A DNA stretch of 64,000 nucleotides. Origin: Halichondria panicea (taxonomy: Eukaryota; Porifera; Demospongiae; Suberitida; Halichondriidae). Position 1 is the stretch's first letter, and each line of letters starts with the position of its first letter. The stretch lies in contig NC_087388.1 of NCBI RefSeq assembly GCF_963675165.1, positions 3,202,800 to 3,266,799 on the forward strand, read 5' to 3'. This document shows positions 44,537-55,569 of this stretch, piece after piece. A model generated the notes under the pieces. That model was not told the origin of the DNA, did not search any database, and saw only the letters and a program-made list of their open reading frames with translations. Made by a program: the position numbers and the translations under genes.

Positions 44537-45184
44537 TCATCAATGATGATGTGATGATGCTACACGCTGTGCTCTAGACATCGTGCACTTGCAGAATTTC
44601 TTTTCAACACTAGTATTTTTTATTGTTGTGCATGGGGAAATTCCCTTCCCAGAGAGGGTATTTCCCCTTACGAAATGGCCACCCAAAATATGCACGTTAG
44701 TGGCTCTCTTTATCTCGCTCTTTATCTCTCTCTTTATCTCGCTCGCTTGAACAACTTTGTCCTAAAACTTTGTCCTAAAACTTTGCAGGCAGCTCTAAGA
44801 AAGGTGGAACTTTGCATCTGTGAAAAAAACATGTTTGCTTATGTTTTCGCACTGGTCCTTTTTTGGCCTAGTGCTCAATTTAATATTTACCGCGTGAAGG
44901 TCTGTTTTTATTGGCCCTGTTCATCTTCCCCTACAATATTCACAATAATTATTCATAATTATTATTAAGTGTTTAAGCGTATGTTTTATAGCTACTAAAT
45001 TTGTGTTTTGACATCATTTGTCGACATGTTTTAATTCCTTTAGAAAAAATTTGAAAAAAATAGCTTCTTACCAGAGCCATATCTGTAGCATAGCACTTCC
45101 TCTTTCAAATAGAACCTGCTATTACTGTGGTACTTTCATTGTGGTGATGGTGGTCGTGATGATAGCTGCGCAAATGTTATCATT
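44537..45184. other. No supported gene between two TTAA-bordered elements
   Basis: This contains short TTTATCTC(GCTC) repeats near 44705-44745 and an 11-bp ACTTTGTCCTA duplication near 44755. A 97-codon plus-strand frame has no recognisable motif. Confidence 0.45.
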
Positions 45185-45500
45185 AACCCTTTCCCCGCTT
45201 TAGCCGTCGGCATGGCTACTGCGTGGCTTCGAGGTACGGTTCAATCAGAATCGTCGAACAAGGTACAACCTCAGGGAGGAAGCTAGAGAGTGAGAATATC
45301 GATGCATATGATAGGCTGATCAATAAAAAAAAATTTTTGGATTTTATCTCACCGCTGGCCGGGCATTTAAAAATGATAAAAACGGGTGGGCGTAATAACC
45401 GTGGTTGCTATGGCAACATGTGTTGCACCAGGGCTAGGCATTTTTATTGCTCTGGAAAGACATTTCACTTCACTGTTAAAGGTAGAAACGTCCTACCCGG
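45185..45500 (+). repeat. piggyBac-like miniature element, second subfamily (copy 1)
   Basis: It begins CCCTTTCCCCGCTTTAGCCG after TTAA. After GAGAATATCGATGCATATGA it runs into a segment (TAGGCTGATCAATAAAAAAA, TTGGATTTTATCTCACCGCT, GCTATGGCAACATGTGTTGC) shared with 54258-54610 and 62435-62779. The outer right end seen at 62779 (GGTTAAAGGG|TTAA) is absent here. Confidence 0.75.
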
Positions 45501-45799
45501 TCCTTGCTCGGGTGACGGGGTTCCGAGGGAGTGTTCTCGTCTAAATTCTCGTCCTCGTCCAAATTCTCTACTGCTGGGGGCACTTCTTGTTGGGGGGACT
45601 TCTTATCGTCAGAGACACAAATATGGAGGGGTTAACGTCATTCTTAGACGTTACTGCCGTGGTATGGCTTCCTCCTTTTGCTTACCATCACACGATTGCC
45701 TACTAGTATTTCCCTGTCATACTATAATTTCTGATGATCTTGTGCTCCCTCTTTAGCAATGCTCTCTCTTTAGCAATACTACAGGAAGTTTCAAAACAA

Positions 45800-48240
45800 G
45801 TTCAGTCCGATAATCTTCTGCATCCAGCTCATACACGGGTGTGGGCATACTCATCCCGTCTCCGTAGCCATACAAGAGATAGAACGGTGATTCCTGGGTG
45901 GCATCATTGTTCGATACGCATACAGAAGGTATGGTAGATGATCGTCCCAGTCACGTTTCTTAAGTATCACAGCATTTGGCAATGAGTGTCGAAGCGACTA
46001 GACCATCGGTTTGCGGGTGATATAACCTGAGGTGTTTGATTCCAAGTACATCACACACTCCTTTGATCAACTCGGAAAGGAAGTTGGTTCCTCTGTCTGA
46101 AAGCAATGTGTCTGCAAACGTAATGTGTCTGCACGTAATGTGTCTGCAACGACTTGCTCAACCAAAATTCTATCGGCCTTTTGGTCAGCCATGGGGAATG
46201 CTTCAACCCACTTGGTGAGATAGTCCACAAAACAAACAACGTAACGATTGCCCTTGTGAGTAACTGGCAACTGCAGCACATCAACTCCAACAGGAATAGG
46301 TACAAGGGGTGGTCGAACAGCTCTACCAGGACCCTGCACAGACTAAACATTTCCGACAAAAGTGGTACACGTCTGCTCGCATACCCTTCCACCAATAGTG
46401 CCTTCGCAGGCAATCATACACGAGAAATGTCCGGCAAAACAACTGGCATGGCCTTCTTGTAAAAGATTGTCACTACCACTTCTCGGGACTACAACACATA
46501 GGCGGCCAATGGACGTCGGTTCATAGTGTAGAACACCATGTATCAACTCAAAATTTCGAGGACAATTCTTTTTTCATCCGTTGGCAGGACATCAGCTATT
46601 GGCACAAGTGAGTTTGGTCATCTGTTCAACATCGGGTCGTGGGATGGCTCCATTGGTCATAGCAAGCGTCTCCACAGCATCGGGTTCGGCATCAGCATTG
46701 GCATTGCTTTTTCCTGACCGGTGCTTTATCTCTAAATCCATCTCTTGAATGGAACTTCCCTGTGGGTCGGGGGTTGTTTAACAACGAAGTACATGCTGCA
46801 TGGTCAGTGTACACAACAGTAATGATGTCCAAGGACATAATTATGGGCGGAATGTCAGACGAGACCAAGTGTTTCCAATTCGGATATACCGTAGTTGCAC
46901 TCGTGGATGTCTAACGTTCTGGAGGCATATGCGTTCTGGAGGCATATGCGATGGGATGGAGCTGTCCTTCTTTTTCTTGGCTCAACACAGCACCAAGGCT
47001 GTCTCCAACACAAACTGCTTGCCTGATCCACACTCTGGGTAGGAGCCTTCAAGCGTTCGAAGGCAGTCCACTCGTAGGTGATGTCTTTTCTGGTCAAGCG
47101 GTGGGCAATGCCAGAGATAAATCTTCTGTAATAACTAGCAAGGCCAAGGAATTGTCGTATCTTCGTCATGTCAGTGGGGTCGATCTTGGCAAGATCTGGT
47201 CGGTACATGCCCTAGATAAGGGACTTTTTTGCGAAGAAGGATACAGGTTTAAGACGCGTAAACCAGCTCTTCTCAACCTCTTCCGAGAGATGCTTTACAA
47301 GGATGTCATCCAAATAGACAAAACAGCTCGTCCTGCCTGCATTAGTCGCTGAAAGGTCACTGGGGCATTACAAAGTCCAAATGGCAATCTTGTGAATTCC
47401 GTCGTGAATGCAGACTTCTCGCGTGCCTCTTGGTCCAACTCTACTTGCCAATATCCTGAGGCGGAAGAAAAATACTTGGGACCTCCTGCTGCGTCCAAAA
47501 TATCATCAATCCGGGGTAGATGGTATACATCTCGTCTAGTGACAGCATTCAATCGGCGATAGTCGACGCAAAACCTCTTGCTACCGTCCTTCTTGGGAAC
47601 TATTACAACGGGGCTGGCCCATGGACTACACCTTGCTCCTTACCATTCAACTGATCGGTTCTCGGTGTCGGTGGGTGCGATAGGTGGTGCGATAGGATTG
47701 TTGCTTTACTGGGTGGCAATGGCGCACTACATTGGTGCGACCTAACTCAGCACCGCAAATACATCCGAGTAATCATAGGTAAGCTGAATTTGCTGTCCTT
47801 CCGAAAGGATCATGGAATCAATACCTAAGACCGTCTTAAGTTGGTTCATACGTTCAGAGGTCTTAACAAGGTCTTAACAACGGTGTCGTATTAGTACAGC
47901 AAACATCTCTGGGTTCCAAAACAGGCACAACGCCCTATCTCCAAAAGTTGAGTCGAGGCACCATGCACATTAGGTACCACCATCACATTCACCATTGAGA
48001 CTAGCATACAACCATCATCGTCAATAGTAATAAGGGACTCTTGGGAATACAAACCCTTAGGCTCAAGCTGACCAGGTAGTGCATGTACATTGTCGATTTT
48101 GACTCTCACAAAACTGCCTTTCAAGCTGGGTACTATGACACCTTTCACTAACCGCTCAATAGATATTTCGGGATTTCGGGGTCGGGTTACTGCTTGATTA
48201 ACAATAGGGGTTGAGAACGTACAAATATGGGTACACAAAC
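45800..48240 (-). pseudogene. pol: Gypsy pol: RT, RNase H and integrase
   Basis: The reverse transcriptase has AVTRRDVYHLPRIDDILDAA, FTRLPFGLCNAPVTFQRLMQ and, in a shifted frame near 47310, the catalytic YLDD. RT-RNase H junction motif: IRQFLGLASYYRRFI. The integrase core includes KGNRYVVCFVDYLTKWVEAF with the second catalytic Asp. Duplications at 46916-46949 (17 bp twice), about 46108-46150 and about 47867 add frame breaks. The part at 47891-48238 is the protease-to-RT linker and is less certain. Confidence 0.85.
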
Positions 48241-48589
48241 TGACTCACGGCAATTCAATCTGGGCAGTAATCACTGTCTCTCTGCTACCTTCCTTGCCAT
48301 AGAGCCATCCTTGCTCGCAGAGGGTGTCGGTAGTGGCTGGTCTTCGGTTCGGAGGTGACGTACAATTTCGTGTAGCAAGAGATTATGGTAGACTGAGCAC
48401 AGTGTCTTCTACAGGCACTCCACATATGTTCACAGGTACATACACTGTAGGACCGGTCGACTGCCTTGGGGCTTTGTTCTTGGTTGACGGTCACGGTATT
48501 CATCGTAGCTTCGTCTCTGGGTAGATTATCACATTCGTCACCCAGTCGCTTTACAGCTATCAGGGTTTCTATTGACAAACTGTTCAAAT

Positions 48590-49400
48590 GTGTCTCCTCA
48601 CTTGGTTTGGTCTCCAGTAGTGCATTACGGGATGTACTGGTGTTATTTCCATTGTGATTCCACTGTGATTTCCACTGTGACGGTTTAAATGACTTGACCT
48701 CCCGCTTCTGTAAGGGTTAGTGTTTCTCCCAGGCTGATTTCCACGAAAGGGGCAATCACTCTTGTAGTGCCCAGGGTGATAGCACACGGGTTCTCGAGTC
48801 TTCTCGGTGTGTACTTTCAGACTGTGGTGTGGCCTTGCTCACTCGTGCCCTATCATAGAGCTCTTTGGTGCATCCAGTCTCCTTTGCCAAGAAGCGTCCT
48901 TTCAGCAAACGTTCAAACTCTCGGCCTTGAATTGATGGGAACGCTTTGCGCGCTAGTGTTTGAAGCTACATCTTCTATCGACTCATCTCTCTGGACTTTA
49001 TGGTGGAACTCCAGTTCTTCAATATCGACAGCCTTGAAGCGGACTCGTCTGGTCCGTGTCTGGGAGAGCAGTTTTCTCCAATAACAATTTAATCTGATAT
49101 CACTTTTGCCATCCGGCAACTTTAGCTCGTTCTTCAAACTGTTCAATCCAACGCTCGAATCCACCTTTAGGGGTGGTAGGTGCTGGGCAGCTATAGCTTG
49201 TGTTTGGGCAGCAATTGCCTCTGTGTGAGCGACTCACTAGGAGACTCTCTTCCAGCAGGGGGCTCCTGGTGGCTCTGTTCTTCGTTTATTAGTTTCGTTC
49301 TTTCAGTTCCTCGATCAGTTCTTCGGGTACCAACAATACCTCTCTCCATACTTAGGGTCTCTAGCACATTTTTCACCTCTTCGTCAACGAAGAACTAATA
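48590..49400 (-). pseudogene. gag: Gypsy gag with a damaged zinc knuckle
   Basis: The minus-strand capsid block contains TRTRRVRFKAVDIEELEFHH and QRDESIEDVAS, and a following frame gives FERLLKGRFLAKETGCTKEL. A nucleocapsid motif CYHPGHYKSDCP (about 48760-48790) retains Cys, His and final Cys but has lost the second Cys of the CCHC knuckle, apparently by a small deletion. Upstream (49191-49376) is a Glu/Arg-rich segment. The gag lineage differs from the fragment at 1029-1579. Confidence 0.75.
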
Positions 49401-49619
49401 GTGGCTGAGAGCAATAGATACGGTGGATGAAGCGAACAGAGGTACAAAATAATTACACACACACACACACCCATGCAACATGCACACTCACACAACCACT
49501 AATAATGCTACGTTACCTTTACACAGTCCAGAAGGGCCTGGAAAGATAACAGGATCAGCCCACAGGATCAGCCCACAGCTATAGGTTCCGTTCTCTGGCG
49601 ACAAAAAGATGGAGTCCGA

Positions 49620-50640
49620 ATTGATGTGCCATGCCCAGAGGCTCTAACCATTTAGCAGATGATCTCTCCCGTAATCGTCTGTCATCTTTCCTCTTGGTCT
49701 CCAGTCTGGAGAGCTCAATTCAGCACTATTTTCAGCAAGGTCTAGCCCCGTCAACTCGTAGAGCCTATCAGTCGGCAACCAAACGGCAACCAAACGGTTC
49801 AATTTAACATTATCAACCCCTTTCCCGTCTCCGAACATCACGTTTCTGGCCAATGAGGGCCTAGCACCTCAGACCTGCAAGTCCTACCTGGCAGCAATTC
49901 GCAACATACAAATCTCTCCCGGACCCGAGAGAGCAGTCCTCCTTCCCCGTCCTTAAGAGAGTTCAAGAGGGAATTTGCCGGGCCAGGATGCTCGAGGGAA
50001 CGACAGCTAAGATCAGGCTCCCGATCACGATTCAACTCATGCAAAAAATTCACGATTCACGACTCACTAATGGCATCGAACAACCCGGAAAAGCTGGTTA
50101 TTTGGACAATTGCCACCGTCACCTTTTTTGGGTTTTTTCGGCTGGGTTTTTTCGGCTGGGTGAGTTACTCATTGCTGCCTCAGCATTCGACCCATCCACA
50201 TGTCTGATCAACGATAGCCCAGGTGCGTCTAAAGACGTCTAAGGAAGTCCAAATGCAACCAATTTGGAAAGGGGGCGTACATCATCCTTGGGCGCACAGA
50301 AACCCAGCGTGTTGGCCTTACTCCAGTACACAGGGGTGCGGATGACACAGCCACCGGGATTGTTCTTTCTCATGTGTTGGTATTCGAGATACCCTCCGGG
50401 CTCTCGGCCTTCCCCAGGACGACTATGCTGGTCATAGCTTTCGGATCGGAGCGGCCACAACTGCTGCCGTTGCAGGCATTGCTCGATCCAGACCTTGGGA
50501 AGGTGGCAGAGTGCTGCCTTCCTACAGTACATACGGACCCCGAAGGAACAACTGGCCACATTCGCCCGGATAATGTCCTCGGCTTCAGCTCCCCAAGTTC
50601 AGGGACACCCAGTATATGACAAACTCTCTGAACGCTCCGT
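49620..50640 (+). pseudogene. YR retrotransposon (DIRS/Ngaro-like) RNase H end and tyrosine recombinase
   Basis: Plus strand: NHLADDLSRNRLSSF, the end of a DIRS-type RT-RNase H ORF. Next come APSTRRAYQSATKR and APQTCKSYLAAIRNIQIS (core-binding domain), GTTAKIRLPITIQLMQKIHD and FFRLGELL (box I Arg). Box II shows AGHSFRIGAATTAA (HxxR), and TLGRWQSAAFLQYIRTPKEQ carries the catalytic Tyr. The recombinase therefore retains its H-x-x-R and Tyr but is split by at least four frameshifts. Reverse transcriptase is not present in the window. The split repeats at 50778 and 51201 follow, as expected for this class. Confidence 0.82.
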
Positions 50641-50777
50641 TTAGGAGCTAGCGAGGTTTATGCTGTGTGTTTATGATTATGTGTCTCTATCATTTGGTCA
50701 GATACCTATCCTTACGGTTACTTTATTTTGGGGTATATAATAATATACTGACCTTAACTTAACATTACACCACTCCT

Positions 50778-50974
50778 TGGGGCTGAATGAGGGCCCCCAA
50801 CATACGGTCATAATGCATAATGTTAACCACAGGGGCCCCTCACTCAGTAATCCCCCAAAACCTAACCACAGTCACGTGACCCCCGACCGATCGAGATCGA
50901 GACTGAGGGTCACATGACGTCTGATTAGGCTTGGTACTACCAAATGATTATAATATCCGCATACAGGATATGAC
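50778..50974 (+). repeat. YR retrotransposon 3' repeat, copy B1
   Basis: About 197 bp, from TGGGGCTGAATGAGGGCCCC to ATACAGGATATGAC, repeated with small differences at 51201-51375. It includes AGGGGCCCCTCACTCAGTAA and CACGTGACCCCCGACC. Confidence 0.85.
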
Positions 50975-51200
50975 GCTTAATTACTGCAATGCTACATACA
51001 ATAACTACGACTATAGTTAAATGTAGTTTAAGGTAGTTAAACGTGAGTAGTCCAACTACGGCCTAACCAACTACGGCCTAACCTCGAGGAATACCGAAGG
51101 CGTGATGCCTACCAATCTAGCTCTAACTGATAGCTATAACAAGCAGGTTTAGCACATCATTGCGATTTCAGTCGCCAGTCGCATGATGTTGATCACCAAA
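50975..51200 (+). repeat. Putative A2 segment between split repeats
   Basis: Unique in this window. By analogy with the A1-ORFs-B1-A2-B2 layout of Ngaro-type YR elements, it should match the 5' end of the element, which is not present here. It contains a CAACTACGGCCTAAC tandem duplication at about 51053-51082. Confidence 0.45.
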
Positions 51201-51375
51201 TGGGGCTGCCCCCAACATACGGTCACCACAGGGGCCCCTCACTCAGTAATCCCCCAAAACCTAACCACAGTCACGTGACCCCCGACCCCCAGCGCGGGAT
51301 CGAGACTGAGGGTCACATGACGTCTGATTAGGCTTGGTAACCAAATGATTATAATATTCGCATACAGGATATGAC
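51201..51375 (+). repeat. YR retrotransposon 3' repeat, copy B2
   Basis: Counterpart of 50778-50974, lacking about 25 bp near the start. It closes with GCATACAGGATATGAC. Confidence 0.85.
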
Positions 51376-51589
51376 AGATTATAAATATTAATTTGCACAG
51401 AGGCAGGAGGGCTATTACTACTTCTACAAGGTAAGTAAATAGTTTTGACAAACAGTATTACACATGTACTATAATTATATTTGATGTGTGTGACCTTGGG
51501 GTGTGTGTGACCTGTACAAGTCAACAAGCTATCATTGGGAACTGAGAAGTGCCTCTTATGCACATACACAGAGAAAGCTAAAAGCCAAA

Positions 51590-52380
51590 CAGAATTGAAT
51601 TGTAACAGGTGCATAGTGATCCTTAGGAGTGCCTAAACATTAGCATTGGGAACAGATAATACACTACAAAAAGTGTCTGTTATGCACACACAGCACACAC
51701 ACAGCCAAACAGAATTTAAATTGCAATTGCAACAGGGAACAAAATAAGAAGTCGAAATACATTATCACTGGGAATACATTGGGAACAAAAAAGCATAAAA
51801 GAATTAGAGGGTGCCTACTACAGACAGACATTACATTGCAAGTAAAAACAATTATCTCACAGAAGTACAACCACAATTGAAGTGACCTATGCCTAAAACA
51901 TGACCCTACAAAAAGGTTATAGTTGCACCATAATAACACACAACCAATGTCCTATGCCAGTGGCACAACACATGACAATAATAGAGAGAATCTGTACAGA
52001 CATTCCCCAGGTTATCAACAATCGTCAACAATCGTTGAGAATAATACAAAGCAGGTCTAATACATTGGCATTGGGAACAGACAATGCATTATCTCACAGA
52101 AGCCAAAAAGTACAACCACAATTGAAGTGACCTTTGGAATGCCTAAAACATGACCCTACACTTAATTATAACTTTACACAAGTAAGAGGTAATAATGTAG
52201 TTGCACAGGCCAGTGGCACAACACAGTGGTTAGTTACTACACTTACTACACAACAATTGTAAAGTTGCCTAAGCCAGTTATCATACAATCTGACAACAGT
52301 AAGACTAGACAACACAAAAACAGTGCTGTAATTGAGATAAACAGCAAAGCTTAATTATGTTAGGTCACCACACACACACA
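51590..52380. repeat. Dispersed repeat related to 27700-28060
   Basis: The longer copy. Recurrent motifs are GCATTGGGAACAGA, ACACAGCCAAACAGAATT, CTCACAGAAG...TACAACCACAATTGAAGTG (twice) and GCCAGTGGCACAACACA (twice). This internal repetition resembles a satellite-like non-autonomous element. It ends in a (CA)n run at about 52368-52393 just before the piggyBac relic. Confidence 0.75.
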
Positions 52381-52439
52381 CACACACACACACCTGAAAC
52401 AGTTCCCCCTACCCTTGGACTCCCCCCTCCCCCCACCCT

Positions 52440-53256
52440 CCATGACCATTCTCGATCCAATCTGTAGGCCCAGCTGTATCCATCTCAAGTTCTCCCTTAG
52501 ACATATTCCAGCATTTCTTTACCACTGAAATCGAGACAAATCTATACTCTAGGCAAATGATGACCCCACTACAACACGATAAATGGACCCCACTCACGAC
52601 TGCTGAGCTAAAGGCTTACATGGGATTCTGCATTTTCATGGGGATCGTGAAACTCCCATCAATTGAAAATTATTGGAGGAGAGACGTGGAGGAGAGACTC
52701 ACCAATTGCATCGAAGATCTCACGCAATCGCTTTAGGGACATCCAACGATACCTCCATTTCACGGACAACACCACTCTCCCGACTCCAGGCACCCCAGGT
52801 AGCGATCGTTTGGCCAAAGTACGCCCCCTCTTCAATAAGAGCAGTAGACGAGGCAATGATAAAGTTTCAGGGTAGATCTGCACTGAAACAGACAGGTACT
52901 TCCACAGTGTATACAGGGAGAGAGGCAACACCAACTGGGAGCACGAGACCTCTGAAGCACAAGTCGACAACTTTTTCACGTCTGTCCAACTGTTGGAAGA
53001 CTTGGAGAAGGATGGCATTTATGCTTGTGGGCTGACCGCAGGCAGAGGCGGCTCTCAAGCTGACAGAAAGGTAATTGTAATAAGCATAATAAAAAATTAT
53101 ATTATTATTTACCTTTTCAGGGGGGAATACATTACTCTTCAGAAAGACAATAGGGTTTTCCGTGTGATCTCCACAGCCACTTCGGTCACCTCTGTACAAC
53201 GTACAGTCAAGACAGGCAAAAAAATCTCCGTCCTGTGCCACAGCGAAGGATCCTAG
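52440..53256 (+). pseudogene. piggyBac-type transposase fragment
   Basis: An initial frame gives DIFQHFFTTEIETNLYSRQM and WTPLTTAELKAYMGFCIFMG, then IVKLPSIENYWRRD. After a shift: SPIASKISRNRFRDIQRYLH and FTDNTTLPTPGTP. Then VDEAMIKFQGRSALKQ, which carries the first catalytic Asp region, followed by a deletion. After it come DRYFHSVYRERE, QVDNFFTSVQLLEDLEKDGI and YACG. All are DDE_Tnp_1_7 motifs. A GT/AG-bounded stretch at about 53071-53119 may be an intron. At least four frameshifts, a WRRDVEER-region duplication (52675-52700) and an internal deletion make it non-functional. It is a possible ancestor source for the CCC/TTAA miniature elements in this window. Confidence 0.85.
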
Positions 53257-53443
53257 AGGTAAGATTTTGTGTGTATAACGATCGTACTGTATAACGATCG
53301 TACGACAGAGGCCGTGGAGATCTACACTCTTCCAGATCTTCCAGATCTCCCTCACTTTCGAGAAGTTCGCACTTGAGCAGTACTCCCCATTCCTCAAGAT
53401 CTGGCTTCGGGTAAGTATAATTATGCAAGTGATCTGTATACTG

Positions 53444-53590
53444 ATACACAGAAACTGTATTGGAGAGAATTTTATCTGAAGTTAGACAAACAAATAAGCA
53501 TCTCTCAGAGAAGTTGGAAAACCTAGAAAAGAGGGTTGAGCTTGCTCAACAACCAACAAAAAAGAAATGCCTTCACTTGAAGTTAGGGTA
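53444..53590 (+). other. Possible coiled-coil exon
   Basis: An open stretch reads ETVLERILSEVRQTNKHLSE then KLENLEKRVELAQQPTKKK, with leucine heptads, ending at a GTATG donor-like site. No family was recognised. It could be an exon of an element gene or chance. Confidence 0.35.
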
Positions 53591-53599
53591 TGTACATAA

Positions 53600-54250
53600 T
53601 TTACATATAATAATCTTCTTGTAGGAAGTAGTAATTGTAGGATGGTTGGGATTTGGAGTAGGAGTAAGTTAACTAATGTCTATCTATTCCATAAATTTCA
53701 CGCTGCCAATCAAGAGGTTGCCAATCAAGAGGTGGCTTGTCTCTGAGGCAAAACATCACCTTAAAGACACACCTTAAGACACACCTTAAGACACACCTTC
53801 GGCTACAATAAAAGGTATTTTATATTCAGTATTTTATATTCAGTATTTTATATTCATAATTAAATCTATAATACTTAAATCTATAATACTTACTTTAATA
53901 GTAGTTAAAATCCTCTGGAAAGTATAAAGAAAAATGTCACATTGACTGGTTGCACTTCAGATTCTCGGAGGCTAATCATTTAGAATTCGTCCTCTACTGT
54001 GGCGAAGTCAAAAAGCGGATAAACAAAAAGCGGATAAACTTTTCTATAGTCTAGATCACAAATCTCAAAAAAAGAAATCAAATACTGAAGATGACTCAAG
54101 GGATTGCCAACAGGTGATAATTGTTAAGTAAGTTAATTGTTAAGTAAGTGAACTTTATTTGAAACTGTTCGAACTGTATTGTGTTGCTTAACGTTAGTTC
54201 AGTATGATTACCGTGTATTTCGTGATTCATTTCATCTATGTGATTCATCT
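53600..54250. other. Duplication-rich AT spacer
   Basis: A series of local tandem duplications: GTTGCCAATCAAGAG (about 53707), GACACACCTTAA three times (about 53767), AGTATTTTATATTC three times (about 53814), AAATCTATAATACTT (53863), AAAAAGCGGATAAAC (54010), AATTGTTAAGTAAGT (54117) and TTCATCTATGTGA (54231). No gene seen. Confidence 0.7.
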
Positions 54251-54257
54251 ATGTGAT

Positions 54258-54610
54258 TTAACCGTCAGATTCTTAATTAGCAGTGAAGTGAAATGTCTGT
54301 AAATTCTCTATCTCTGGTAAAATGCCAATACCAATATAATGCCCATACAACAAGGAATAAAATGGTGCAACATGTGTTGCCATAACAACCACGGTTATTA
54401 CGCTTACCCGTTTTCATGCTCGGAGATAAAATCCAAAAATTTTTTTTTATGGATCAGCCTATCATATGGTTGACTAAGCTTGATTTTCACATCATATGAA
54501 TGTAACAGTGCTAAGATATATCAATTTGAAGTACAATACGTACGAACGATCTATGAAATTTACAAGCTGCTAATTCTATTTTAGCTATACTATTATACTA
54601 TACTTACACT
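54258..54610 (-). repeat. piggyBac-like miniature element, second subfamily (copy 2)
   Basis: Inverse of 62435-62779 over its whole length (TTAACCGTCAGATTCTTAAT, GCAACATGTGTTGCCATAAC, GATAAAATCCAAAAATTTTT, AGTGCTAAGATATATCAATT). The terminal CCCTTT is missing. Confidence 0.82.
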
Positions 54611-54619
54611 ACTGATATT

Positions 54620-54890
54620 CTAGCTATACTATACTACTTGCCAGAGTCATACAGTGAGCCCTCTCCTGACCGTCCTGGTCCATAGCTCTAGCGTCTAGGT
54701 CCATGTCATGCATGTCCTCAGTCCCAGACAGTTCATCAGCCTCTGGCATAAAGCTGGTAGCCTTTGGGAGGTATCCTACTATCCCCTCTCCTTCATAGGC
54801 ACTGTCATCACCAGAGGAGACTGCTGTCCTCAAGCTGTTCAAGCACATTGGCACAAGTAAACAACCTAGCCATAGCCGCTTCGTGCGGTA
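54620..54890. other. No recognisable gene
   Basis: A 108-codon minus-strand frame (54624-54950) contains an acidic segment (GTEDMHDMDLDARAMDQDG). Acidic N-termini occur in piggyBac proteins, but there is no further support and it overlaps a repeat. Confidence 0.25.
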
Positions 54891-54894
54891 AGAT

Positions 54895-55045
54895 GCAAAT
54901 GAAATTTTAACATAGCAACGTGGCTTGGAAAATTCTAGACTAAATTGCACGTGATCTTCCTCTATACAGGGAGTTCGAGCTACTTCCTAAGTATCGCAGA
55001 ATTAGAATTTCGCAAAAAAAGTCACTATTGCGGGCCACGATCCCC
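54895..55045 (-). repeat. Dispersed repeat, copy 2 (first at 30305-30485)
   Basis: Reverse-complement match to 30305-30485, without the two short duplications found there. Confidence 0.85.
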
Positions 55046-55454
55046 GTGACGGTTAAGGTTAATTTAAAAATAATATTGTAACACATGGTAAGCAAAAGAC
55101 AGGTTTTCTAAATATTTCAGCTGCAAAATTCACATAGGTATGAGTATAAAAATAAGTTATATTCACTCTAGCAATATTCACTCTAGCACAACACTCGTAC
55201 AGTACAAATGTGGTACAAAATTGGCAGATCACAAGCGGCAGATCACAAGCGGAAAAAATTAACTCATGAGTGCCATGCACACATTGTTTGATTGTACCCT
55301 GACTATGCTATCCCGAGACGTTTCATGTTAAGAGAAAGAGAAAGGAGAGGTTGATGACATTGTTTTTGAGTGCAGATCAAAGAGTTGGGTTCAGATTTAG
55401 TAGTTGAGCTCATGCTGCATAAAGCCTGACCAGTTTTTGTAGGTCTGCTATAGT

Positions 55455-55560
55455 TTATGATAGAGTGACGTACGCAAGTATCGAACGTAGGCATACTGTA
55501 CACATCAGATGTATGCGGAGAGTAACGTGACTTCTTTCTGTCATGGGCTCTAAGTTTTGC
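55455..55560 (-). repeat. Short repeat shared with 58425-58500
   Basis: GTATCGAACGTAGGCATACT, then GGAGAGTAACGTGACTTC and CTGTCATGGGC, occur inverted at 58425-58500. A roughly 75-bp family with no known identity. Confidence 0.75.
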
Positions 55561-55569
55561 CACAGCACC

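Larger units (their letters stand above)
45760..49600 (-). mobile_element. Decayed Gypsy-type LTR retrotransposon
   Basis: Minus-strand order is gag (about 49400-48590), protease/linker (48500-47890), reverse transcriptase and RNase H (47640-46750), and integrase (46620-45760). This is the Gypsy/Ty3 order, with integrase last. No LTR pair was identified. The right side abuts a plus-strand YR retroelement relic at about 49620. Frameshifts and tandem duplications are numerous. Confidence 0.82.

Noticed and set aside
45223-45756. 177-codon plus-strand open frame
   Set aside because: It runs through a piggyBac-like miniature element and shows no domain. The other copies of that repeat do not preserve the frame.
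53980-54100. Possible tRNA or small RNA between duplications
   Set aside because: No cloverleaf boxes or stems could be drawn, and the text is dominated by local duplications.
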